From contig JAICWP010000001.1 in the NCBI GenBank assembly GCA_025934735.1, forward strand, positions 248,001 to 312,000: a DNA stretch of 64,000 nt, in the 5' to 3' direction. Positions within the stretch are counted from its first letter, which is position 1. Each line of letters begins with the position of its first letter. Shown here one piece after another: positions 1 to 10,788 of this stretch. The stretch is from Terriglobales bacterium (GTDB taxonomy: Bacteria > Acidobacteriota > Terriglobia > Terriglobales > Acidobacteriaceae). The notes beneath the pieces were generated by a model. It was given only the letters and a program-made list of their open reading frames with translations, had not been told where the DNA came from and ran no database searches. Made by a program: the position numbers and the translations under genes.

Positions 1-1
1 C

Positions 2-820
2 CTGCAGCAGTTCGCGGAATTCCTGGAGCGGCGCAAGCGAGCGTTGGCCTCCGCACGGCAGCGCGATGTGCGCGAATTTTTGGAGGAATTGCAGGCCAAC
101 GCGATGGATGCGCGCTCGGTGGGGCGGAAGCTTTCGGCGCTGCGCCAGTTCTACCGTTACCTGCTGCTTGACCGGTTGGCAGAAAGCGATCCCACTCTCA
201 ACATCGAATCGCCGCGGCAGTGGAAGGTGCTGCCCAAGTCGCTGGCGCGCGAGGAACTGGAGAAGCTGCTGGCAAGCCCGCGGGCGGCGGGTTCCACCAC
301 GGAGGCAGAGGCGATCGCGCTGCGCGACCGCGCCATGCTGGAGGTGTTTTACGCCGGGGCGCTGCGCGTTTCCGAATTGGTGGGCGTGAAGCTGGATGAT
401 TTGAAGCTGGACCTGGGGTGCGTGCTGGTGCGCGGCAAAGGCGACAAGGAGCGCATTGTGCCGCTGGGACAGAGCGCCCAGCGCGTGCTACGGGACTATC
501 TGCAAAGCGCGCGCGGGGTGCTGGCGGGCAAACGATCGTCGCCATTGTTGTTCCTGGGGCGTGGAGCAAAACGCCTGACGCGGCAGCGGGTGTGGCAGAT
601 GGTGAGCGCGGCTTCGGTTGCCGCCGGGCGCCACGCCAGCCCCCACATGCTGCGCCACAGTTGCGCCACGCACATGGTGGAAAATGGCGCCGACCTGCGC
701 ACCGTGCAGACCATCCTGGGGCATGCCGATATTGCGACTACACAGATTTACACCCATGTGGCGCTGGACCGGCTGAGAAATGTGTACAAGCAGCACCATC
801 CCAGGGCGAAGAAGAATTGA
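2..820 (+). CDS. xerD: Tyrosine recombinase XerD, 5'-truncated by window edge
   Basis: Site-specific recombinase that, with XerC, resolves chromosome dimers at dif. The reading frame is open to the left edge, so the N-terminus (about 25 residues by family length) lies outside; the first internal start, TTG at 44, would cut into the core-binding domain and is unlikely to be real. The SAM-like core-binding domain (ARSVGRKLSALRQFYRYLL) is followed by the catalytic domain with Arg in ALRVSELVG, Lys in RGKGDKERIVPLG, the box HMLRHSCATHM, ILGH, and the nucleophile Tyr in TTQIYTHV. The tail ...RNVYKQHHPRAKKN is XerD-like. A XerC-type gene follows 178 bp downstream on the same strand. Confidence 0.9.
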   Translation: MQQFAEFLERRKRALASARQRDVREFLEELQANAMDARSVGRKLSALRQFYRYLLLDRLAESDPTLNIESPRQWKVLPKSLAREELEKLLASPRAAGSTTEAEAIALRDRAMLEVFYAGALRVSELVGVKLDDLKLDLGCVLVRGKGDKERIVPLGQSAQRVLRDYLQSARGVLAGKRSSPLLFLGRGAKRLTRQRVWQMVSAASVAAGRHASPHMLRHSCATHMVENGADLRTVQTILGHADIATTQIYTHVALDRLRNVYKQHHPRAKKN

Positions 821-844
821 GTAATTGGGTAATTGAGTAATTGA
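813..844. repeat. Stutter repeat, 8-bp unit GTAATTGA
   Basis: Four tandem copies of an 8-bp unit (one with two mismatches, one with a single mismatch, two perfect) begin inside the last codons of the XerD gene and run past its stop codon. It is AT-rich against a GC-rich background and lies just before a second, 7-bp stutter repeat. No function is evident. Confidence 0.75.
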
Positions 845-910
845 AAGAAGCAATTAGCAGTTAGCACTTGGCCAGCCACGTTTCTCGGCACTCCAGCTTA
901 GTGTTTCAAG

Positions 911-973
911 GCTAAATGCTAAATGCTAAATGCTAAATGCTAAATGCTAAAGGCTAAGTGCTAATTGCTAATT
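911..973. repeat. Tandem 7-bp repeat GCTAAAT
   Basis: Nine consecutive 7-bp units: five perfect GCTAAAT copies, then degenerate GCTAAAG, GCTAAGT, GCTAATT, GCTAATT. It fills the xerD-xerC spacer and ends 25 bp before the likely xerC ATG. The 7-nt period and low GC make it a candidate slippage-prone tract that could vary in copy number between strains. Confidence 0.85.
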
Positions 974-998
974 GTAAGTGCTTGTTCAGCGCAATTGC

Positions 999-1922
999 AT
1001 GGGTACTCCGACGCGACAACCCGAGCCGCAGACGGTCGTTGAAAAAACCATCACGCAGTTTCTGCGCGTGCTGCGGGCGCGCAATGCTTCGCCGCACACC
1101 ATCAATGCCTATCGCAAGGATCTCGCCGGATTTGCGGCGCATGTGGGCGAGGCGCGCTGGGAGAATATTGACCATGTGCGGATTCGCGGGTTCCTCTCGC
1201 GGCTCTACGAGCGCGGGCTGAGCAAGACTTCGGTGGCTCGCTCGCTGGCGGCGGTGCGCTCGATTTATCGCTGGATGGCGCGGGAGGGCATGGTGGAGCA
1301 GAACCCGGCCAAGCTGGTGGCCACTCCGCGGCTGCCGCAAAAATTGCCGCGCGTGCCCACCATCGAGGAAATGAATATGGTGCTCGACGGAGATTTGCCG
1401 GAGACAGTTGCTTTTCCTGAACGCGACCGGCTGCTGCTGGAACTGCTCTACGGATGCGGGATCCGCAACTCCGAGCTGGTGGGCATCAACCTGGAAGACG
1501 TACACCCGCAGAACGAAGCCATCCTGGTGCGCGGCAAGGGGAAAAAGGAGCGCTATGTGCCGTTCAACCCAGCGGTGGCATCGGCATTGCAGGCTTATCT
1601 TCCGGCGCGGCGGCTGGTGGTTGTTAAGGCGGGGAAGAGCACGCCGGCGTTGCTGGTAAACCGGCGCGGCGGGCGGCTCACGACCCGCAGCGTAGGACGA
1701 ATTGTGAAAGCCATCGCGGTGGCCAAGGGACTCTCCCCCGACGTCCACCCGCACACGCTCCGGCATGCCTTCGGCACGCACATGCTGCAGGAGGGCGCCG
1801 ACCTGCGCGCCATCCAGGAATTGCTGGGCCATGAGCGGCTCTCCACCACGCAGCGATACACCCAGCTCTCCATGCAGCACGTCATGCAGGTGTATGGGAA
1901 GACGCATCCGCGGGCGAAATAG
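999..1922 (+). CDS. xerC: Tyrosine recombinase XerC
   Basis: Partner recombinase of XerD in dimer resolution; 307 residues from the ATG at 999, the usual family length. An upstream in-frame GTG at 978 would add seven residues but lies next to the repeat tract. The N-terminal core-binding domain ([34 protein letters not shown]) is followed by the catalytic set: Arg in GIRNSELVG, Lys in [27 protein letters not shown], and nucleophile Tyr in TTQRYTQL. The tail [15 protein letters not shown] matches the XerC rather than the XerD pattern. Having both recombinases side by side is unusual; in many bacteria they are unlinked. Confidence 0.88.
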   Translation: MGTPTRQPEPQTVVEKTITQFLRVLRARNASPHTINAYRKDLAGFAAHVGEARWENIDHVRIRGFLSRLYERGLSKTSVARSLAAVRSIYRWMAREGMVEQNPAKLVATPRLPQKLPRVPTIEEMNMVLDGDLPETVAFPERDRLLLELLYGCGIRNSELVGINLEDVHPQNEAILVRGKGKKERYVPFNPAVASALQAYLPARRLVVVKAGKSTPALLVNRRGGRLTTRSVGRIVKAIAVAKGLSPDVHPHTLRHAFGTHMLQEGADLRAIQELLGHERLSTTQRYTQLSMQHVMQVYGKTHPRAK

Positions 1923-1967
1923 TTCTGGTACCAGAGAGCAGTGGTTTAGAAGCCAGGTTTTCGGAAG

Positions 1968-2020
1968 GGCACGGCTTCAGCCGGTGCCGCCGGGCCCGCT
2001 GAAACTGCGGGCTTTAGCCC
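1968..2020. repeat. REP-like double palindrome
   Basis: Two adjacent imperfect palindromes: GGCACGGCTTCAGCCGGTGCC at about 1968-1988 and GGGCTTTAGCCC at 2009-2020, joined by a GC-rich linker. They lie in the 279-bp gap after xerC. The two-hairpin form, containing CGGCTTCAGCCG and GGGCTTTAGCCC, resembles short dispersed repeats scattered through acidobacterial intergenic DNA; that resemblance is from memory. It could also slow transcription after xerC, but there is no U-tract. Confidence 0.6.
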
Positions 2021-2201
2021 CTGAGGGTTGCTTCTCATCACCCCCGAAACGATTCTAGAAACCAGTTCTATCAGCTAGTTAGCACGCACCCAGCGTTCAA
2101 CCACGGTCATCCCAGGGCGCGGGGTTCGATTCGTAACTGGTGTAATAGCTGTTCACAACAGTAACCTTGGAACTGGCCTCGATTCGGAGTAGGGTGCTGC
2201 C

Positions 2202-2687
2202 GTGAAGAGAGCAACCATCAGCGGGATTATTCTGCTGGCTGTTGCAGCAGCTATCTTTCTTATTGTGCGCTCTCGTAGGCGAACGGCCGCCGAACAGAAC
2301 CTCGTCGTAGTGCGCGTATTCCGAGACAACAAATCCGATTTTCGAACAGAGCTTGACAGACGCCTTTATGGCTTTACTGACGAACGGCACCGAACAAAAT
2401 CGGGGAAATGGATTTTTGTCGCGACTATAGAGCCGTATGACTATCGCGCAGAGTTGGATGGCAAAGTGGCACTGGTGCAGCCGCAACTTGTGATTCTAGA
2501 TTCAGAAGAGGACACCAAGCTCGTCACTGGTATCGGAGGCCTAAGGCAAGCAAAGAGTGCTTGTGGAGCCGCGGGAAATTGTCCAGCGTTTATTCCCGCG
2601 TGGGTATGTGGCGATGAACTGGACGCGACCAAACAAGTGTTTGATTCTATCACCGCGCAATCAGTCACTGCGCCTGCAGCGCGATAA
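2202..2687 (+). CDS. Small membrane-anchored protein of unknown function
   Basis: 161 residues from a GTG start at 2202; the spacing and context are plausible but no strong Shine-Dalgarno is seen. A single N-terminal hydrophobic segment (about residues 7-22, IILLAVAAAIFLIV) followed by RSRRR predicts an inner-membrane anchor with a periplasmic domain of about 135 residues. The domain holds two cysteines in SACGAAGNCPAF and a third in WVCGDE. I do not recognise the family; the strand pattern LVVVRVFRD and LVILDSEED is faintly like a solute-binding lobe, but this is a guess. It converges with the long acyltransferase fusion 67 bp downstream. Confidence 0.55.
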   Translation: MKRATISGIILLAVAAAIFLIVRSRRRTAAEQNLVVVRVFRDNKSDFRTELDRRLYGFTDERHRTKSGKWIFVATIEPYDYRAELDGKVALVQPQLVILDSEEDTKLVTGIGGLRQAKSACGAAGNCPAFIPAWVCGDELDATKQVFDSITAQSVTAPAAR

Positions 2688-2754
2688 TTGGCGATAAATC
2701 CCCTTCTCACCAGCGACACCTTCTGAACTGTCTCTGGCCACTACGTACCGCGTA

Positions 2755-5520
2755 CTAGGTCTTGGGAACTGATTTCCCGTGCAACTGCTCCCACATCTCC
2801 ACAACCCGCGCCTTGAGTTCGCCGGTGATGGCGGTGTAGGTGGCTTCGCCGGGTTCGGCATCAGCGGGCGGCGATACCGGATCACCGAACGCGATGCGCA
2901 GCGGATGCGGGCCCTGATACTTCTTGCCCCGCGGCCACACTTCGTAGAAACCATGCATGGCCACGGGAACAATGGGTACGCGCAGATTGGTGGCCAGGAT
3001 GGCGGCGCCCTTCTTGAAGTTGCGGGGCACGCCGTCAATGCTTCGTTCCCCTTCCGGAAACAGCACCAGCACCTTGCCGCGGCGCAGGCCATAAGCGCCG
3101 GCGCGCATGGCGGAAACCAGCGCCGAGTCCGGATCCACGGGAATCACTTTGAGCAGGCGGGCGACCCGCTTGGGCAGGATGGCGCCAAAAATTTCCGTGG
3201 TGCCGAGCGAGAAGGCGTCGCGGAAGATCCGCCAGGGCACTACTGAGGCGAGCACGATAGGATCAAGAAAACTCTGATGATTGGGGCAGAGGAGGCAGGG
3301 GCCGTGCTCGGGTAGCTTCTCCAAGCCGCTGACCCGGAGATCAAAGCGGTCGCGGGAGATCATCTGCACGATCTTGGCAATGCAGAATCCCACGGCGGTG
3401 GAAAGGGGGCGGCGGCGGATGGCGGCGCGCACGAATTCGTCGGGGGCGTCGGCCTGGAGCACCGAAGCCCAGTCCACGCCGGATTTAGCCTCAGGGCCAG
3501 CGGAACCAGAGGTGGCGAGCACGCGATCCACCAGCTCGCGCACGGTGTAAACCTCCGACATCACCGATTCAGGCAAGGTGGCGCCGAATTCCTGCTGCAA
3601 AGACATAAGCAGCTCAACCCGCTGGATGGAGTCGAGGCCGAGGTCGAGTTCGAGGTTGTCTGGTGGACGAATTGCGCGGGAGCCGGAGCGCGCCTCCTGG
3701 CGCACGATTTCGAGTGCCCGCTGCACTTCGGGGCGTTCCAGCCAGAGCTGGTCTTCTTCGCTGAGCGGCCGGGTTTCTGGAGATGGGCCGCCTTCCTCCT
3801 CCATCTTGCCGGATTGCTGCTCCTGGCGGACGCGCTGCTCGATTTCAAAGCGCTTCACCTTGCGGGTAGTGGTGCGCGGCAATTCGTGCTGCCAGATTTC
3901 GTAGCTGAGGATGCGCTTGGTGGCGGGCAGCTGCGCCGAGAGAGTTTCAATGTCAAAGCGGATGACCTCTCTGGTGTTGGCGATCTTGCGCTCGCGCAGG
4001 ACATCGAAATTGGGAACGAGCACGGCATGCAGCTTTTCCGCGTAGGGTTCGCCGGGGCGACTCTCCAGGCCCATGACGCAGATTTCCTTAATGAACGGCG
4101 ATTTCAGGTAGTGATGTTCGATTTCTTCGGGATAAATGTTCTTGCCGGAGCTGAGGACGATGATTTCCTTTTTGCGTCCGGTGATGAAGAGGTTGCCATG
4201 GGAGTCGAGATAGCCGAGGTCACCGGTGAGCAGCCACTCATCGCGCAGGACGGCGGCGGTAGCGTCCGGCCGGTTGTAGTAGCCCGGCATGACGATGGGG
4301 CCTCGAATGGCGACTTCGCCGATGGCAGGGGCGCCGTCTTCCGGCGGCTGTGGATCGAGGAGCTTGACTTCGATACCGGGCAGGGGTGGTCCAACCGAGC
4401 CGATAGCGCGGCTGCCGGGAGGCGTGCAGGTGGCCCCGCCAGTGGTTTCGGTGAGGCCGTAGGCTTGCAGAATTTCAAAGCCGAGAGCATAGAGATCGCG
4501 GCCAACCTGCGGGTCGAAGCGCGAGCCGCCGGTAATGAGATAACGCATGCGGCTGCCCAGCATCTGGTGAACGCGGCCGAAGATGAGCTTGCCGGGATTC
4601 GCGCCCAGGGCGCGGGCGCCGCGGCAAAGCTTAAGCAGGACGCGGAAGGCGAGGCGGGCAGCAGCGCCACGCTGGCCCACCTCTTTCAGCATGCGTTCGT
4701 GAATCAGGTAAAAGAACTGGGGCACGCAACAGAACAGGGTGATATCGCGCTCGCGCAAGGCGCGCAGCAGTTCGGTGGTGTTCAACGACTCCAGGTAAAC
4801 GATGCGGGCGCCGACCGCCAAGGGCACGAGCAGGTTGGCCATTTGGGCCAGGGCATGGAACAGGGGCAGCACGCCCAGGATGGCGTCGCCGGGACCAACC
4901 TTAAACATGCCGAGGGCGGCCTCGATCTCGCCAACCAGGTTGGCCTGGGTGAGCACAACCCCCTTGGGGTCAGCGGTAGTGCCGGAAGTGTAGAGGATGG
5001 CGGCGATGCTGCCCGGGTCTGCCTCAGGCGGGGTGAATTCACCCGGCTTGGCGGCCAGGATTTCGTCTACCACAGCAACCGCCTGCGCGGCCTGAGCGCC
5101 GACAGCCGAAGCGATGGCTGAGCCTTCCAATAACGCCAACTGAGCCGGCAAATCCTGGGTGGCTTGACGTGCGGCGGGCAGGTGCTCGGAATCGGTGAAG
5201 AGCAGAGTAGAGCCGCTGTCGCGCAGCAACTTGGCTATCTGATCAGGTCGGAAGGCGGTGTCCAGGGGAACAGCTACGCAGCCGGCGGCCAGGGTTCCGA
5301 GATAGGCGGCGACCCACCGAGGGCTGTTTGCAGCCAAGAAGGCGATCCGGGAGCCGGAGGCATAGCCGGACTCGCGCAGCCAGCCAGCAAGGGCGTTGGC
5401 GGCCTGCCGCAATTCGCCATAACCGACGCAATCCACCCGGTCGCGCCGCTGCATTTCCAAGGCTGCCGCCTGTGGCCAGCGCTCGGCTGCTTCCAGAAAC
5501 CGGCTGTAGAAGGTGCGCAT
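2755..5520 (-). CDS. Acyl-activating enzyme / acyl carrier / PlsC acyltransferase fusion
   Basis: 921 residues from the ATG at 5518-5520, preceded by AAGGACA; an earlier in-frame ATG at 5577 lacks that site. Three domains are visible. An AMP-binding synthetase spans about residues 5-570 (phosphate loop YTSGTTADPKG at 177-187; later GYLDSHGNLFITGRKKEI). A phosphopantetheine carrier domain has LELDLGLDSIQRVELL with attachment Ser 631. A PlsC-type acyltransferase has NHQSFLD at 747-753 and FPEGERS at 821-827. The likely job is to activate a fatty acid, load it on the built-in carrier and transfer it to a lyso-phospholipid or similar acceptor at the membrane. E. coli Aas combines synthetase and acyltransferase in the opposite order and has no carrier, so this is not a simple orthologue. 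Substrate unknown. Confidence 0.85.
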   Translation of the reverse strand: MRTFYSRFLEAAERWPQAAALEMQRRDRVDCVGYGELRQAANALAGWLRESGYASGSRIAFLAANSPRWVAAYLGTLAAGCVAVPLDTAFRPDQIAKLLRDSGSTLLFTDSEHLPAARQATQDLPAQLALLEGSAIASAVGAQAAQAVAVVDEILAAKPGEFTPPEADPGSIAAILYTSGTTADPKGVVLTQANLVGEIEAALGMFKVGPGDAILGVLPLFHALAQMANLLVPLAVGARIVYLESLNTTELLRALRERDITLFCCVPQFFYLIHERMLKEVGQRGAAARLAFRVLLKLCRGARALGANPGKLIFGRVHQMLGSRMRYLITGGSRFDPQVGRDLYALGFEILQAYGLTETTGGATCTPPGSRAIGSVGPPLPGIEVKLLDPQPPEDGAPAIGEVAIRGPIVMPGYYNRPDATAAVLRDEWLLTGDLGYLDSHGNLFITGRKKEIIVLSSGKNIYPEEIEHHYLKSPFIKEICVMGLESRPGEPYAEKLHAVLVPNFDVLRERKIANTREVIRFDIETLSAQLPATKRILSYEIWQHELPRTTTRKVKRFEIEQRVRQEQQSGKMEEEGGPSPETRPLSEEDQLWLERPEVQRALEIVRQEARSGSRAIRPPDNLELDLGLDSIQRVELLMSLQQEFGATLPESVMSEVYTVRELVDRVLATSGSAGPEAKSGVDWASVLQADAPDEFVRAAIRRRPLSTAVGFCIAKIVQMISRDRFDLRVSGLEKLPEHGPCLLCPNHQSFLDPIVLASVVPWRIFRDAFSLGTTEIFGAILPKRVARLLKVIPVDPDSALVSAMRAGAYGLRRGKVLVLFPEGERSIDGVPRNFKKGAAILATNLRVPIVPVAMHGFYEVWPRGKKYQGPHPLRIAFGDPVSPPADAEPGEATYTAITGELKARVVEMWEQLHGKSVPKT

Positions 5521-5676
5521 TCGCTGTCCTTGGAATATAGCGGAAATCGCGCCAAGTGGCGGCCTTCCGAGGTGCAACTCTTTGCACCCGGTAGGTGGAA
5601 TGGCAGTCTGGCGTTGACAAGCAGAGCGGAGAATCCTAAGCTGCTCTCCTGCAGGTTAGCCGCCTGTCTGTGTCCT

Positions 5677-5955
5677 ATGTACGCTCTTACCAAGATATTG
5701 CGATTCGCGGTGGGCGCATGCCTCAGCCTGGTGCTGCTCTACTGCGGAATCGGCATGATTGTGGGCATCGTGCTGGGCCGGGTGCTGCCGTCCTTCCCGT
5801 TTTCCTGGGTGGACTGGCTGAACCGTCCCAACCTGCCGCCGCTGCTGGATCACGTGATTAATTTCATTGTGACCAGCATGGTGGGGGCTGTGTTCCAAAG
5901 CACGGGACGACAAAAGGCTCCCGCTTGCGGCGCGCGAAAAAGCAGCGCCTTCTAA
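5677..5955 (+). CDS. Small membrane protein of unknown function
   Basis: 92 residues from the ATG at 5677; the frame is open further upstream only because it reads antisense through the neighbouring fusion gene. Residues about 8-34 form a strong hydrophobic segment (FAVGACLSLVLLYCGIGMIVGIVLG); a second, weaker one (HVINFIVTSMVGAVF) lies near residue 60. The C-terminus is basic and Cys-containing. It is divergent from the acyltransferase fusion across 156 bp. No family recognised; it could be a membrane-bound regulator or a spurious frame. Confidence 0.45.
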   Translation: MYALTKILRFAVGACLSLVLLYCGIGMIVGIVLGRVLPSFPFSWVDWLNRPNLPPLLDHVINFIVTSMVGAVFQSTGRQKAPACGARKSSAF

Positions 5956-6144
5956 CCACAATTGTCTCCCGCTCATTAATCCAGCACAGGAATGTTGCTC
6001 AGGGCAACCGCCCTCCACGGCGGCAAGTCCAACTGTGATCGAGGCTGGATTTTGCTGTCCACATCCGCGGCCGAGATATAGCACCGATATCGATCAGGCG
6101 AACGAGTGGAAAGCTCGTTTTGTCCCACGAGGGGAGAAGAAGAT

Positions 6145-6696
6145 ATGGAGACCGCACGGGAATTGCTGCTGCACGAATTGAAAGACATGCTAGATGCTGA
6201 ACAACAGCTGGTGGAAGCTCTGGGCAAGCAGGCGGAGGAGTCGAGCCGTCCCGAGCTGAAGAAGGCGTTCGAGAGCCATCAGGCGCAAACCGAAGGCCAC
6301 GTGGAGCGCCTGCAGCAGGCATTCCAGGAACTGGAGGAGGAGCCGGAAGAGAGCGAATGCCACGGCATCCGCGGGCTGATCCAGGAGCATGAAGCTTTTA
6401 AGGAGGAGAGCCCGGCCGAGGACCTGATGGACATTTTCAACGTAGGCGCGGCCGTAAAGGTGGAACGCTACGAGATGAGCTCCTATGAAAGTCTGATCCG
6501 GCTGGCCGGGGAATTAGGAGAGAAGAAGATCGCGCAGCTGCTGACCAAGACTTTGCGCGAGGAACAGCAGACGGAGAAGAAGATGGCAGCTTTCAGCAAG
6601 AAGCTCAAACCGGAACAACTGGGCGTAGAAGCGGAAGAAGCACCCGGGCGGGGGGCGCGGGCGGGGAGCCGTCGTCGCAGCCGGCGGGCGGCATAG
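6145..6696 (+). CDS. YciE/YciF-type ferritin-like stress protein (DUF892)
   Basis: 183 residues from the ATG at 6145, which has GGGGAGAAG just upstream; the earlier ATG at 6106 has no such site. The N-terminal ETARELLLHELKDMLDAEQQ and later EHEAFKEESPAEDLMDIFNV, KVERYEMSSYESLIRLA and KTLREEQQTEKKM are typical of this four-helix ferritin-like family, with Glu and His residues in helices able to bind a di-iron centre. Family members are linked to general stress responses. The last 20 residues are Arg/Gly-rich (RAGSRRRSRR), an extension that might bind nucleic acid. A strong terminator follows. Confidence 0.85.
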   Translation: METARELLLHELKDMLDAEQQLVEALGKQAEESSRPELKKAFESHQAQTEGHVERLQQAFQELEEEPEESECHGIRGLIQEHEAFKEESPAEDLMDIFNVGAAVKVERYEMSSYESLIRLAGELGEKKIAQLLTKTLREEQQTEKKMAAFSKKLKPEQLGVEAEEAPGRGARAGSRRRSRRAA

Positions 6697-6717
6697 AACC
6701 TCTGGAAACTCCATCGC

Positions 6718-6747
6718 AACGCCGGCTCAAACGGGCCGGCGTTTTTT
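6718..6747 (+). terminator. Rho-independent terminator of the YciE-like gene
   Basis: Perfect stem ACGCCGGC (6719-6726) with GCCGGCGT (6735-6742), an 8-nt loop, then a run of six T. It lies 22 bp after the stop codon and separates this gene from secA. Confidence 0.9.
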
Positions 6748-6991
6748 ATTGTCGCTGCCACCCTTAGGGCTCGGCTCGCCGCCAAACAGGCGGCTAATGC
6801 TCAGCCGGACAGGCGAGGTCCGATTGTCCCCACAACATGAATAACTGGCCTGGTCCGAATCGCAAGCTGTGGCATCTAACTGTGTTAGGCTCATACTGAA
6901 GCGGTGAAGTGTCTGCTGTCCGAGACCTCAGAAAGTTACGTCTCTACCGAGCTTCGCCGGCGGAAGCCACCATCAACCAGGAACAGAGACT

Positions 6992-10015
<3,024 letters not shown>

Positions 10016-10174
10016 GCTTATCCTGCATCTTTTCGCTTGACCCTGCCACATATGTCGTGCAACGATATGTCTCGTAATCTCTTGACATTTAAGCATCTTT
10101 AGACGACATGTTTATCGGCCCTTTGTATAACCGCGGAACCTTTCTTTCTTTCCCGACATCTAAATAAGGTAGAT

Positions 10175-10636
10175 ATGATTGCACTCAAATTGGCAAGGCT
10201 GATTGAAGCCCATGCGGACCAGCTTGCCCAGGGCCTTGTACACAAGATCTGCACCTCGCTGCGCACCGTGGAGTACCAGAAAGCGGTTCCTCGAGAAGAA
10301 CTGGAACGCTCGGTGCGCGAAATTTACCACCACATCAGCGACTGGCTGCTGACCAAGACGGAGAGCGACGTGGAATTGCGCTTCACCGAAACCGGCATGC
10401 GGCGCGCCGCTGAAGGCTTGCCCTTCAGCCAGTTGCTGTGGGCCCTGGCCATGACCAAGGAGCACCTGTGGGGATTCCTGCAGCGGGAAGCGCTGATCGA
10501 CCGCCCCGTGGAGCTTTTTGGCGAACTGGAGCTGATCATGCTGCTGGACCAGTTTTTCGACCGCGCCATGTACTACGCCGCCGCCGGCTACGAGCAGGTG
10601 ACGCAGGAGCGCGGCGAGGAAGTGGGAGCGGATTAG
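10175..10636 (+). CDS. Stand-alone RsbRD_N-like sensor domain
   Basis: 153 residues from the ATG at 10175 with AAGGTAG just upstream. All helical, soluble, no transmembrane segment. The pattern (LIEAHADQLAQGLVHKICTSL, EIYHHISDWLLTKTE, VELRFTETGMRRAAEG, LPFSQLLWALAMTKEHLW, ELIMLLDQFFDRAMYYAAAGYEQ) resembles the N-terminal domain of RsbR/RsbRD co-antagonists, the sensory half of stressosome proteins, but the STAS output domain is absent. It might sense or sequester a partner encoded elsewhere. The upstream 150 bp is AT-rich with repeated CGACAT words, so the gene probably has its own promoter. Confidence 0.6.
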   Translation: MIALKLARLIEAHADQLAQGLVHKICTSLRTVEYQKAVPREELERSVREIYHHISDWLLTKTESDVELRFTETGMRRAAEGLPFSQLLWALAMTKEHLWGFLQREALIDRPVELFGELELIMLLDQFFDRAMYYAAAGYEQVTQERGEEVGAD

Positions 10637-10788
10637 CTGATTAGCTGATAAGCTGACTGGCTGTCTAGCTCCCTAGCCCGTCGGGTTTGGTTGTAAATGG
10701 CGGTGAGCCGGCCTGCACACCATGGCGGGACACCTAACTGACCATTACGTAGAACAGCCTGAAAGCCAGTCAGCTAGCCAGCTGCCTT
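10637..10788. repeat. Stutter and inverted repeat between convergent genes
   Basis: The 152-bp gap between two converging genes starts with stuttered AGCTGATT/AGCTGATA/AGCTGACT units (10635-10662). AGCTGACTGGCT at 10651-10662 recurs as the exact reverse complement AGCCAGTCAGCT at 10764-10775, about 100 bp away. The arms could pair in RNA from either strand and act as a bidirectional terminator, though there is no T-run. Confidence 0.65.

Noticed and set aside
954-1907. 317-codon minus-strand frame
   Set aside because: Antisense to xerC and extends into the stutter repeat; His/Arg-rich without motifs.
3814-5121. 435-codon plus-strand frame
   Set aside because: Fully antisense to the three-domain acyltransferase fusion; low-complexity, Ala/Gly/Gln-rich, no motifs. 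High GC makes such shadow frames common.
10053-10075. ACATAT...ATATGT palindrome before the RsbRD_N-like gene
   Set aside because: Arms of only 6 bp with an asymmetric centre; likely chance in an AT-rich promoter region.
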